Source: a virus
Strand: one strand, 5' to 3'
Length of the DNA stretch: 29,445 bases
Virus record (IMG/VR): IMGVR_UViG_3300044732_003521
Location: 1-29,445 of that record
Part shown: positions 20,463-29,445 of the stretch, one piece after another
Position numbering within the stretch: the stretch's first letter is position 1
Layout of the letters: each line of letters starts with the position of its first letter
The notes under the pieces: generated by a model
Database searches by the model: none
The model's input: only the letters and a program-made list of their open reading frames with translations
What the model was told of the DNA's origin: nothing
Position numbers and translations under genes: made by a program

Positions 20463-23400
20463 ATGAATATTAACAATCTTCAATTTTTTGATAAATTTGG
20501 AAAAAATTTAAATCTAGATTACAATGTTGACAATGAACATTGGGTCGGAACCATTTATTTTCCAGAACTTTCAACTTTTTTATTCGATAATGAGAACATA
20601 TTTATTTTAGAAAAGATAGGTCAGGATTTTAAATTTCCAGCAATATCAGCAGGTCAATCTATTCTATTTGAATGGAATGATAACGAGATTGAAGAGTTTT
20701 TTCTATATGACGTTGAAAGAGATAATCAACTAAAGAACTTTTTCATCAATAAAAAGGATTCTCAGCTCATTAAATATGAAGATGTATCTCCAATTTCTGG
20801 ACCTGCTACCGTAGATATTAATCTTCCTTTACAGGTAAATATTGCATTTAACCCTAATTTAGAAATCAGATACGAACGAACCCTATTCATCTATTTAATA
20901 GATGAATCCAGTCCGGCGACTCGAACTAAAGTTGCCGAGATTAATCTCTATGGAGAGGGACTAGAAGAAGATGAAAGATTTGGAGTATGGGCCCGTAATT
21001 TTGGAATCAAATTTAACAAGGAAGATGCAAATATTCTTAAAGACTATGATATTAAAGAGGCCTTACCTGACTGGGAAAAAGTAAATGAATCCAGAAAAGC
21101 TCTCCTAGTAAACAAGGACCAAATTTATCCTTATATTGGAACTTATAAAGGTCTTTCTAATTTTGTCAATCTATTAGGATATAAAGACGTTCTACAAATC
21201 AAAGAATATTGGAAAAATGTCAATCCTGGTTCCTCCTATTTTAATAAACAATTATTGGTCGACGTTACTGATTATTTAGATGACGGAAAGATTGATAATA
21301 TGAATATTTTGGATAAAAACCGAAATATTAAATTTGGAAATCAATTTAAAAAGACTGAATTCTTGGCCCTGGTTTATCAATTTACTAAAGAGACAGATCA
21401 ATTTGATGACGATGGAATACCAGAAATAGAAGAGACTACTGAATTTACAGTAGATGAAATATTTTATAAGCTTAACCGATTAAAGGATAAACTTAAGAAT
21501 GAGTTTTTACCGATAAACGTAAAGATAAAAGATGTCATCGGAGAATTCATCTATTTTCAAAAGATTACCATTAAATTCTGGCAGGACGATACCAAAATTT
21601 ATGACTTTAATATGAATGAGGAGGCAGATCTTTCCGTTTATCCTGATTTAAACACCAATTTAATCCTAAGATCGCTTTCCCCTCTTTTAAGAAAAGAGAT
21701 TCCTAACGGTCCTAATTTTGGATCATTTATCCTGAATCCTGGAACTGAAAATCCTTTTCAAAACAGTCAAAGGTACTCAGTTGGAGCTATTCCTATAATC
21801 AATACATACATAAAAAACTTTTACGATGAAATAAAAAATCAAAGGTACCCAGACCTAAGCGCAAGATTAGAATGGGAAGACGGAGATGATCCTGAAAGAT
21901 TAATAGGGGCTCCTATTATACTGAATGTAGTAACAGATAAGTTTACTTTTCAAAGTTTCAGAGGAGTGACCTTTCAAGATTTAGCTGCAGTTAACCCTTA
22001 TTTTACTCTGGAGAATATAGATTTTAAAAATTTCTACGAGATAACTTGGAGGATTACTAAAAATTCACCAAACCCTTATAATTTTAGTTATCGTGGATTG
22101 ATAAAAGATCTAAAAGAATTACCTCATTTTCTTCCTTATGCTGGCACCTATAGGGTTACGTTAGAATTACATGACTTTTACGGAAACACTAGCGTATTTA
22201 GTAAATTTGTAACAGTTCAGCAGAACCAGGTTCCTCAGATCATAGGTATAACCAGATTAGAGGATAAATTTGATTATAGCATCAGTAATCTTGAAAATGT
22301 CAGATTAATTGATTTTGGAGCCTCAACTCTATATTATCCAAAGGTAAATGTTTTAAACAGCGAGGATGCTGCGACTACTATTAATGTATATAAAAATCTT
22401 TTAGAATGGAATTCTTTCTATAAGAATAGATACGGGATGGGTCAAAATTTATATGATGTTGAACTGTATGATAATAGTACCCAGTCATATGTTCCATATA
22501 ACGATCCAATTCAGGATCATCCTAAAAAAGAATATTGGGGCCTAGGTAATAATCGAGCTCACTTAAGAGTTGAAGATTTCAAAGACGTTTCTCTTAAATC
22601 TCTCTACTTCTTAAGATTTTGTAACACCGTTTATACGGATGACTTTAACGCAGGATTCTATCTGAATAACCCAAAGGAGGGTAAAGTAATCCAAATTTCT
22701 CTATTTTCTAACTACATAATTCCATATTTTACTGATCTTGATGATCTTGCTTCTATTTTAAATTCAAGTGAGCATCCTGGAATCAGACTATTCGAATATG
22801 TGGTTTTGGATAAAATTATACACGCTAGAGCTCGATATTTAAGCAAGGAAATGTATCATATTCTGTTTTCAGAATCTACCCCTAGCCCTGGAGTATCTAG
22901 TCCAACGTCTGGATCAAGTGACACCGATAAATACACATTTTTCTTACCGAATGATGTCTATTCAGAAAGATTAATAGATCATTTTAAATCAATTTCTCCA
23001 GTATTTGATGTTGAAACTCTCTTCTTATTTTCAAAAACCAAAGATCTTTTAACTGGAGCGGTGCAGGATCCTCAATTTTGGGTAGATCAAAAATATTGGA
23101 GATTTAAAAACGATCAGCAGATCGGACACCTGCCATCTTTAATTGATCAGAATTCTTTTAATATTACAGATGTTAAAATTTTCCAAGATAGTTTTAACAT
23201 TCCTGAAAATGGAATAATATTTTTCACAGTCAACAATCTAGACGGAAAATCTGAATTTATATGGACGTTAACTAATAACATAACAGGCGAAGAAATAGTT
23301 AGAACAAGATCAGTCCCATTCTTTGTTTGGAAATTCAAAGATCTAGGAACTTTCGACCTTAAAGTCGATGTTTTCGACAACCGAAATACTCAATATTCTA

Positions 23401-23513
23401 ATCAAATTTCCAAAATGATAAACGTCTTAGAAAAAAATCAGTATATACATAGTATAGAAACAAAATTAAACAGAAGAAAAAATAGGCTTTTAAACAATTT
23501 AAATGATCTATAA
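20463..23513 (+). CDS. Large virion structural protein, probable baseplate wedge component
   Basis: The 1016-residue protein is rich in aromatic and charged residues, with no enzyme motif. An early segment (KDQIYPYIGTYKGLSNFVNL) resembles, from memory, baseplate proteins of T4-like phages. Two later regions look like PKD/Ig-type beta domains: about 558-600 (PYAGTYRVTLELHDFYGN) and about 910-990 (FKDLGTFDLKVDVFDNRN). A Ser/Pro/Thr/Gly linker (TPSPGVSSPTSGSS) sits near 805-820 and a basic helix ends the protein. Length and position recall T4 gp7 (1032 aa), but motif support is lacking. It opens a series of four structural genes behind a late-promoter-like box. Confidence 0.75.
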   Translation: MNINNLQFFDKFGKNLNLDYNVDNEHWVGTIYFPELSTFLFDNENIFILEKIGQDFKFPAISAGQSILFEWNDNEIEEFFLYDVERDNQLKNFFINKKDSQLIKYEDVSPISGPATVDINLPLQVNIAFNPNLEIRYERTLFIYLIDESSPATRTKVAEINLYGEGLEEDERFGVWARNFGIKFNKEDANILKDYDIKEALPDWEKVNESRKALLVNKDQIYPYIGTYKGLSNFVNLLGYKDVLQIKEYWKNVNPGSSYFNKQLLVDVTDYLDDGKIDNMNILDKNRNIKFGNQFKKTEFLALVYQFTKETDQFDDDGIPEIEETTEFTVDEIFYKLNRLKDKLKNEFLPINVKIKDVIGEFIYFQKITIKFWQDDTKIYDFNMNEEADLSVYPDLNTNLILRSLSPLLRKEIPNGPNFGSFILNPGTENPFQNSQRYSVGAIPIINTYIKNFYDEIKNQRYPDLSARLEWEDGDDPERLIGAPIILNVVTDKFTFQSFRGVTFQDLAAVNPYFTLENIDFKNFYEITWRITKNSPNPYNFSYRGLIKDLKELPHFLPYAGTYRVTLELHDFYGNTSVFSKFVTVQQNQVPQIIGITRLEDKFDYSISNLENVRLIDFGASTLYYPKVNVLNSEDAATTINVYKNLLEWNSFYKNRYGMGQNLYDVELYDNSTQSYVPYNDPIQDHPKKEYWGLGNNRAHLRVEDFKDVSLKSLYFLRFCNTVYTDDFNAGFYLNNPKEGKVIQISLFSNYIIPYFTDLDDLASILNSSEHPGIRLFEYVVLDKIIHARARYLSKEMYHILFSESTPSPGVSSPTSGSSDTDKYTFFLPNDVYSERLIDHFKSISPVFDVETLFLFSKTKDLLTGAVQDPQFWVDQKYWRFKNDQQIGHLPSLIDQNSFNITDVKIFQDSFNIPENGIIFFTVNNLDGKSEFIWTLTNNITGEEIVRTRSVPFFVWKFKDLGTFDLKVDVFDNRNTQYSNQISKMINVLEKNQYIHSIETKLNRRKNRLLNNLNDL

Positions 23514-23541
23514 TAAATAAAATAAAAATAATTTAATAAAA

Positions 23542-24510
23542 ATGGCTTTTACACCAATAGATTTGCCAATTCAAGAAATTTTACAATCTGACTTTATCAC
23601 AGATATCGCCCAGATCCATAATTCTAATGTTTTAATCTTAAAAGATAAGATTGAAGATGTTGTGAATATTCTAGAAATTGATACTAATAGCATATCAATC
23701 GGAACCGACAATCCGATCAATAACATAAGAACTCAAAATGTAGTAATTCAAGATGGAGGTTTTATTTTTCAAACCGGAATCCCAAATCAAATTATTGCTA
23801 GACTTATAAAATTAGGAAACGGCCAATCTTCTCTAAATGTTGACAATTTATCAGTTGATTTTATTGCTCAAATTTCTGATTTACAAGTAAATGATTTGAC
23901 AGTTTCAAATTCCTTAACTACAACTGGAAATTTAACTGCCAGTTCTACTTTAATCTATAATGAATCAATAGTAGAATCTACTGAAAAAATTGCTTGCGAT
24001 TTTCAATTTGATGGAATAAATCAAGCCTTAGGAAGAGTTGTTTTAACTAATACATCTAGAAGGAATATTTATATTACTGCAAAATGTGAAACAGTTTTAG
24101 GACCAACTCAAATTTGGGATGGAATTGCTCTAAACCCTGGTATAAGTTCTTTCAGCCTGTTTATTGATTTTGATGCTAATAATCCTCCTGCTGTGAATAC
24201 GACGTTTACAATCTACTTAGTAGATGTAGTTGAAAATTCTGCAAATGTTTCTATTGCAAATCAAGTCAATTTAGCATCGCTATCGTTTACAGTAAAACCA
24301 GGTTTAAATCTAGCTACCGGATCTAATCCAATAATTTTACATAATGATTTAGATAATTTAGGATTTTCATTAGGTATAAACCCATTAAGTTCTAATCCTT
24401 TAAATAATCAAATTACTAATTTAGGATCAAATGTAACTTTAAATTACCTTATTGATAATTCAATTGATAAATTAATAGTTAGATCCTTAGTTGGAATGGA
24501 AGTGTTCTAA
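23542..24510 (+). CDS. Virion structural protein, fibre-like, 322 aa
   Basis: A helical N terminus (about 12-48, with KDKIEDVVNILEID) is followed by many short beta segments with repeated Asn, Ser and Thr (for example VDNLSVDFIAQISDLQVNDL and VSNSLTTTGNLTASSTL). This layout resembles trimeric baseplate or fibre proteins with a coiled-coil followed by a beta-helix. The C-terminal half has Ig-like strands (TFTIYLVDVVENSANVSI). No family is named. ATG follows TTTAATAAAA with no Shine-Dalgarno, and the next gene follows after 17 bases. A role in the baseplate or as a fibre attachment is inferred from gene order and composition. Confidence 0.7.
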   Translation: MAFTPIDLPIQEILQSDFITDIAQIHNSNVLILKDKIEDVVNILEIDTNSISIGTDNPINNIRTQNVVIQDGGFIFQTGIPNQIIARLIKLGNGQSSLNVDNLSVDFIAQISDLQVNDLTVSNSLTTTGNLTASSTLIYNESIVESTEKIACDFQFDGINQALGRVVLTNTSRRNIYITAKCETVLGPTQIWDGIALNPGISSFSLFIDFDANNPPAVNTTFTIYLVDVVENSANVSIANQVNLASLSFTVKPGLNLATGSNPIILHNDLDNLGFSLGINPLSSNPLNNQITNLGSNVTLNYLIDNSIDKLIVRSLVGMEVF

Positions 24511-24527
24511 AAATTTTAAATTAAATA

Positions 24528-26630
24528 ATGGCAGTTACCCCGCTAATTAAACAGATACAGAATCAAAAAGGAATATTTTATACCTTTCAAAGCGCGTTAG
24601 AAGATGTTAATATCACTTTAACAAATAGCGAAAATGCTGTTAGGTTTTCTAAATTTGCCCTTTTAAGACTTCCTGAAATCGGTGCTCCAAATAGTATCGC
24701 AACTGATAATAAATTTCAGTTCTTAGCTCAGGGAGAAAGCCCAATCTTAGAAGGATTAAATTCTGATCAAAATATTAATCTGGCTCAAAGTTTTCAAAAT
24801 TATGCCCTAAATTTAGAGGCTTTACTTTTAAGCAGGCCTCAATATCAAAGAGACGAAAAGTTAACAGTTTCTGAAAGAGTTTTTTGGAAATGGTTAAAAG
24901 AAGCAGGTGCTATTAGATTTAGAGATGCTAATAATCTAGAAAAAAATATAATTACTCTAGGTTCAGAAAAAAGATTCGTGGAGGAGACTTCAACATTAAG
25001 TACATATAAAAAGGTAGTTCAGTATGTAGGAGATATTGATGTTGTAAATACGATTAAATCGAAAGATAATTCATATACCGAAGTATACGTTCATATTCCA
25101 ACTAATGTTGGAAGCACCACGCATGTCATGTTTAAATCAGTATCTGACGCCAATTATTTTCCAAATATGACAGTTGCAAATAATGCAGCTGACCCTTTAA
25201 ATATAGAATATCTATCTGGTAGAAAATTTAATGAAACACATCCATTTGGTCTATCACTGAAAGCTTTTTACGATTTAGACGATGGCAGCGTATTTACTGA
25301 GATAGGAGACAGCCCGACTTCAACATTGAATCCTGGAAGATGGTTTAATCAGACCGTTAATAATTCTTATTATACTGATAACGTTGATTTAACTGGAGCT
25401 TATAATATTGCTCAAACAAAATTTATTAGAAAACAAGATGGAGTAACCCAAGTCGAATATTTAAGATCTAGTCTCGATGGTATATCTCTAGACTTTGATC
25501 TTAAAAATTATAAATTAGCATACGAAAATCCTTCAATCAATGCATTCTCTCAGTTTAATGATTATATTGCAAATAAAGATTTTCAATTTAATGCTGTCCT
25601 AGTTTATTATGATACATATGATCCTAATAATCTAAACACTGATGGAACTCCAGTAGATATTAGAACCAATTTATATGGAATCCTATTCCTAGACAAAGTT
25701 GAGCAGGATGGATTAGAATTTAGCATACCTTTTATTACCAAGTATAAACCTGATCCTCTAAATAAAACCAATGGAAATTCTTTTTCATTTAAATTAAATC
25801 TTAAATTAGATACTTCTATAGAAAACGTTCTAGTTGAGAAATCGGTCAATGACTTTTCAACCTTTTCAATGGATCTTTTCCTAGATGTTTTAACTGAATT
25901 TAGACAGCTCCAAACCCGATTTAATGACAAACTGCTAGAGCTTCAGGAGCTTTCTCAGAGTGTAGATGATTTAAAAGATCTATTGATTAATAGTGAGGAC
26001 CAGAACGAATTAAGTATCAGGGTTCAAAATCTTGAAGCATCTTTACAGGAAAACCAGGCAGTGTTTAATAATACTGGAGAGGTAATGAGAATGATAGAGA
26101 ATGTCAATGATAAAGTAAATGATATCCTAAATGGAAATACTAACGTGGAAATATCATTTAATTCAGACATACTTAAAGCAGGTAAAGGAATATTCCTAGA
26201 TCGCAGAACTCAAAATAGAATATTAATCGATAACCTTAATCAAGGTTATAATATTTCAAGTTCATCGGTTACTAATCTCTCAACTAATAATACTATCCCT
26301 CTTTCTAATTTTAATAATTATGTTAGACATGAAAATGGAGGAGTACCTATCGTACTGATTAGAGATCTTGAAATATTCATAGACGACTCAACTATAAATT
26401 GGAAAAAAGGACAGACATTACGACTGGTTTTCCAGGATCCATTAAATTTAGATATATTTGATGTTAAAATTAAAACAGATGCCCTAAATAAAACTAATTC
26501 TGGCGCATACGGAGTATTAATATCAATATTAAACGATTTAGATTTTTCAAGTTCGGACGGATCTCCTATCTTTGATATAATCTGTATAAATGAAACCTCT
26601 TTAGAATTTAAAATTGATAAAATAAGATAA
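24528..26630 (+). CDS. Virion structural protein, probable baseplate, 700 aa
   Basis: The N-terminal part includes FSKFALLRLPEIG and LTVSERVFWKWLKEAGAIRF (113-132), strings that recall structural proteins of T4-like marine phages. A long coiled coil runs from about 456 to 541 (heptads in FRQLQTRFNDKLLELQELSQ and the following region). A beta-rich C-terminal domain follows (FQDPLNLDIFDVKIKTD). No catalytic motif is present. The gene lies in the run of structural genes, 17 bases after the fibre-like gene and 5 bases before the next gene. It probably forms part of the baseplate or fibre attachment; the precise T4 counterpart is not recognised. Confidence 0.75.
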   Translation: MAVTPLIKQIQNQKGIFYTFQSALEDVNITLTNSENAVRFSKFALLRLPEIGAPNSIATDNKFQFLAQGESPILEGLNSDQNINLAQSFQNYALNLEALLLSRPQYQRDEKLTVSERVFWKWLKEAGAIRFRDANNLEKNIITLGSEKRFVEETSTLSTYKKVVQYVGDIDVVNTIKSKDNSYTEVYVHIPTNVGSTTHVMFKSVSDANYFPNMTVANNAADPLNIEYLSGRKFNETHPFGLSLKAFYDLDDGSVFTEIGDSPTSTLNPGRWFNQTVNNSYYTDNVDLTGAYNIAQTKFIRKQDGVTQVEYLRSSLDGISLDFDLKNYKLAYENPSINAFSQFNDYIANKDFQFNAVLVYYDTYDPNNLNTDGTPVDIRTNLYGILFLDKVEQDGLEFSIPFITKYKPDPLNKTNGNSFSFKLNLKLDTSIENVLVEKSVNDFSTFSMDLFLDVLTEFRQLQTRFNDKLLELQELSQSVDDLKDLLINSEDQNELSIRVQNLEASLQENQAVFNNTGEVMRMIENVNDKVNDILNGNTNVEISFNSDILKAGKGIFLDRRTQNRILIDNLNQGYNISSSSVTNLSTNNTIPLSNFNNYVRHENGGVPIVLIRDLEIFIDDSTINWKKGQTLRLVFQDPLNLDIFDVKIKTDALNKTNSGAYGVLISILNDLDFSSSDGSPIFDIICINETSLEFKIDKIR

Positions 26631-26635
26631 TAAAA

Positions 26636-29445
26636 ATGCCGACTAAAAGCACAATATCAGAATTATTAGCCAGACTCGTTGTAGACGTTGACAACATGAA
26701 CGCTTTTCTATTTAGCCTCCAAAACATGTTGGAATCTAATTCAGAAAGCGTGTCAATTACTCAAAGGCTGGACGATGGTACTACTAAAACTATAAATGTT
26801 CCGTCGTTTGGATATTTAAAAGGTAAAATAGACGACGTCAATACTAATTTTGATACCCTAGTTTCAGCAAATGATAGCGTAATAGGTATAAAATCTTCAA
26901 ACGGTGACGTTAGAAAATTTGAACTAAAGAAAGTATCTAAGCTTATACAAGAATTAGAAGATATAAAAACAACCTCACTAACTGTTCCAAATTCGTTTGG
27001 AGTTAAGAACAATTGGTTCTTTGAATCCTTTTTAAATCCTCTTCTGTTTGTATCAATTGATGTTTCAACAATCCTAACTTCTGATATAGATCAGTTTAGT
27101 GTAAAAAGAATCATTGTTAATTCTAACGATGACGACGAACAAGCTTATTTTGATAGCACTTATAAAGGAGTAAATTCAATTTTATTAAGTGATTTAAAAC
27201 TAGACCTAGACGATCGAGGAATCGACTATTTTGAAGATGATAATATTGCTGACCTCGGTACTGCAGTTAATCGATATAAAGGGTCATTTGACGTTCTAAA
27301 TATTTTTGATGAAACTGTAAATCAAACAGTTGAATCTACTGGCGCAATACTTTCTGTCGCTAGAAGAAGATATAAATTAAGTACATTAACTTACACTGAT
27401 ATTTTAGATGGAGTTGAAGACACTAAAATTTTAGCAGAAGGCAATGTTTTGATCACTGATAACGATTCTGAATATCGAGTATTATCAGTAAACATAACAG
27501 ATAGAGAGATTGTTTTAGAAAGAATCTTTGGGATCGAACCTATTACGATTGGAGCAGACATATTAAGAATTAAGCCGGTTCCTTACCGAACGCCTGAGCT
27601 ACAGATAAATGTAGGATTTAATGAGAGACAGGTAATATTTATTAAACCGATCAGCCGGGCTAATAACATAACGATAGATGATTATTCCAATGGTTTTGGA
27701 GTGTTCACGAACGAACTTACTATTACCCTACAGGATGATAGCCAGTCTACCTTAGAGCAATATTATAATAACTTTGTTGCTGATTTTGGATTAATACTTT
27801 TAAATTCAGCTAAAGAAAAAAAGATTCCAGCAGTCATTGGAGAGTCTCCAGTTGCTCCTATTCCTCAAGTAAACGATTTTAAAGTTTCTCAAGTAGACCT
27901 TCACATTAAAGAAGATGAAGATGAAACTGCAATCAGAAATCAAATATCTGAGAAAGAAAATCTAAAAGTAAGAATAAAAGAAAATACAAAAAAGATTGAG
28001 CAGTTAAAGGCTCAATTAAATGATTCTCAAAAAACTCAATCTGAAAAGAGTAGAATTGAAAAGAGCATAAAAAAGGCAGCTGAGGAGAGAAGCACTCTTC
28101 AAACTCAGTTAAGCAGTGCAGTTCAGAGTATTTCTACTAGTCTATCAACAAACGGAACTTTTACTAGAGAGTCTAAATATAGAATCAGAGGATTCTGGCC
28201 TATTCCTGACGCTAAAGACAGCAGATATGGAAGACAAGAAGTTGTTCAATTTAAAGTTAGATACCGATATCTAAGTAAAAAAGGAACTGCCCCAAACGTT
28301 GAACAAAGCACGGTTACTACTGACGGACAATCAACTTTTGCTGCATTTTCTCCTTGGACTGAATATTTAACTAAACCTAGAACTAAAGTTTTAGATGAAA
28401 CTACAGGTCTATACACCTGGAGTTCTGAGGACTTAACTAGTTCTGAAACAGTAAATGCAAATCAATTGGAGATACCGATCAGAAAAGGAGAGACCGTTGA
28501 GTTTCAAATCAAATCCTTGTCTGAAGCAGGATGGCCCGATAATCCAGTTGAATCTGACTGGTCCGACCCAGTTCAGATCCCTTTCCCGGAAGAATTATCT
28601 GGAGTAGAAGACTCAGTACTTTTATCCCAAAGAGCGCTTATAGAAGAGTCTCAAGTAAATTTTCAAGACGAATTAAATTCAATCGGATTAGATCTTCATC
28701 TAGCAAATCAGTTTACAACAGGAGAAAGATTCTTTGCTCATAAGGCAGAAGATATTTCAAGTGGATTTTTTACTCCTGAAGGAAACGTCGTAGATCTTTA
28801 TGCTAAGATTAAAGAAATGCAATCAGTTATAGACGCTCTTAAAGAATCAATTTCAACAGCTAAGGGAACTATTAAAGTTTCAATTATTGATGGGGAAGGA
28901 AATTCTTCTGAAATTAAAAACGGAGAAACAGTCAAATTATTTGCAGGATATTATCGAGACCAGATTAAAGACACATCTGCCGGCTCTATAGTTTATAACG
29001 AAGGCCGAGTTATTACAAAACAATATTTGCTATCGATTGAAAATACTTCAGTTACTCCTCTCGAGCTAATTTCAATTTTACAAGGAGGAATCAACGAAGT
29101 TGCCCCTCAGTCTGATCCTATTCTATATCCTGATTCTGATTATCACATTAACAGAAGATACGATATCGTTCCAATCTCAACATTAGGAGAAGGATCCTCA
29201 ATTTTGTCTGATTTTAAACAGGCAGGAACTAATCAGACCGGTCAAGTTAAAAGCCAGTATGTCTATTCAAGATTTAAAAATTATGGATTATCGGATGCTA
29301 TGTATCAATCATATCCATCTACTGGATACGTTGCCAATACATCATACGATTATGACGGAATAACAGTGGGATCAAGTTTGGTTCCTCTAGATTATGGTCA
29401 TTATTTACCATTTAGGCCTCAGCTTGCTATTCCTTCAACTTCTAC
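26636..29445 (+). CDS. Large virion structural protein with coiled coil and Fn3-like domain, 3' end missing
   Basis: The frame opens at ATG 26636 after AAGATAATAAAA and stays open to the end of the window (936 codons), so the C terminus is not seen. The N-terminal part has mixed strands and helices. A charged coiled coil lies at about 431-495 (KVRIKENTKKIEQLKAQLND and onward). It is followed by a fibronectin-III-like region at about 504-651 (VVQFKVRYRYLSKKG, then VEFQIKSLSEAGWP and SDWSDPVQIPFP). A second helical piece near 710-745 (IKEMQSVIDALKESIS) precedes another beta-rich part. This is typical of large tail or baseplate proteins that contact the host or other fibres. No named family is claimed. 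Confidence 0.8.
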   Translation, partial: MPTKSTISELLARLVVDVDNMNAFLFSLQNMLESNSESVSITQRLDDGTTKTINVPSFGYLKGKIDDVNTNFDTLVSANDSVIGIKSSNGDVRKFELKKVSKLIQELEDIKTTSLTVPNSFGVKNNWFFESFLNPLLFVSIDVSTILTSDIDQFSVKRIIVNSNDDDEQAYFDSTYKGVNSILLSDLKLDLDDRGIDYFEDDNIADLGTAVNRYKGSFDVLNIFDETVNQTVESTGAILSVARRRYKLSTLTYTDILDGVEDTKILAEGNVLITDNDSEYRVLSVNITDREIVLERIFGIEPITIGADILRIKPVPYRTPELQINVGFNERQVIFIKPISRANNITIDDYSNGFGVFTNELTITLQDDSQSTLEQYYNNFVADFGLILLNSAKEKKIPAVIGESPVAPIPQVNDFKVSQVDLHIKEDEDETAIRNQISEKENLKVRIKENTKKIEQLKAQLNDSQKTQSEKSRIEKSIKKAAEERSTLQTQLSSAVQSISTSLSTNGTFTRESKYRIRGFWPIPDAKDSRYGRQEVVQFKVRYRYLSKKGTAPNVEQSTVTTDGQSTFAAFSPWTEYLTKPRTKVLDETTGLYTWSSEDLTSSETVNANQLEIPIRKGETVEFQIKSLSEAGWPDNPVESDWSDPVQIPFPEELSGVEDSVLLSQRALIEESQVNFQDELNSIGLDLHLANQFTTGERFFAHKAEDISSGFFTPEGNVVDLYAKIKEMQSVIDALKESISTAKGTIKVSIIDGEGNSSEIKNGETVKLFAGYYRDQIKDTSAGSIVYNEGRVITKQYLLSIENTSVTPLELISILQGGINEVAPQSDPILYPDSDYHINRRYDIVPISTLGEGSSILSDFKQAGTNQTGQVKSQYVYSRFKNYGLSDAMYQSYPSTGYVANTSYDYDGITVGSSLVPLDYGHYLPFRPQLAIPSTS

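Noticed and set aside
20885-20907. Perfect 10-bp hairpin inside the first large structural gene
   Set aside because: It has an AT-rich stem with a 3-base loop and no T tract after it. It is probably a chance product of codon choice.
25607-25930. Minus-strand open frame of 107 codons inside the 700-aa structural gene
   Set aside because: It is fully antisense to a gene in a consistent structural operon, with no family resemblance and no promoter or leader of its own.
26761-27012. Minus-strand open frame of 83 codons near the right end
   Set aside because: It is a shadow of the large plus-strand structural gene starting at 26636, which is open to the end of the window.
1-29445. tRNA genes, CRISPR arrays, insertion sequences, integrase or attachment sites
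   Set aside because: No cloverleaf, regularly spaced repeat, transposase or integrase motif was seen on either strand. The only long repeat found is the 24-bp inverted pair.

Overview
The window is part of an AT-rich genome of a contractile-tailed (myovirus) phage related to T4. T4-type functions recognised from sequence are a tail sheath (gp18-like), a gp32-like single-stranded DNA-binding protein, an Rnh-type 5' nuclease, a gp55-like late sigma factor and a run of large baseplate/tail structural genes. Both ends are cut inside genes: the sheath gene at the left and a large structural gene at the right. The likely host is a member of the Bacteroidota. Almost no start codon has a Shine-Dalgarno sequence; starts follow A-rich leaders instead, as in that phylum. 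One small basic protein also resembles the histone H1-like proteins of Bacteroidota. This host call is an inference, not proof.

Layout. (1) 1-2933, plus strand: sheath, a strong terminator, then two unrecognised genes. (2) 2919-17893, all minus strand, the replication, nucleotide and chaperone block. In transcription order it holds: a small zinc-type protein, UV-damage endonuclease and two small unknowns; a short UDP-glucose dehydrogenase-like protein, a DEDDy 3'-5' exonuclease, a RecB/Cas4-type nuclease and GroEL; a ribosomal S1-like protein; ribonucleotide reductase NrdB and NrdA; an unknown protein, an HExxH metallopeptidase and the H1-like protein; then gp32, a 99-aa protein, Rnh, GroES and a 75-aa protein. 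Hairpin terminators follow groEL, the S1-like gene, nrdA and the H1-like gene, so there are at least four or five transcription units. (3) 17894-18097, a divergent intergenic control region. (4) 18098-29445, plus strand: a TylF-type methyltransferase, an unknown protein, a RuvC-like resolvase, the gp55-like sigma factor and four structural genes.

How it fits together. NrdAB supply dNTPs, gp32, Rnh and the nucleases serve replication and recombination, UvdE repairs UV damage, and GroEL/GroES probably help fold virion proteins. The gp55-like factor lies directly before the structural genes, and TATAAATA-like boxes (the T4 late-promoter element) occur before several genes.

Most worth a second look: several otherwise unrelated proteins, including the metallopeptidase, begin with a peptide like the T4 capsid-targeting sequence (possible injected cargo); a perfect 24-bp inverted repeat flanks the methyltransferase gene; and terminator-like hairpins lie inside the RuvC-like gene and, in antisense orientation, inside the RecB-like gene. 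No tRNA, rRNA, CRISPR array, transposase or integrase was seen. No stretch longer than 300 bases lacks a gene.
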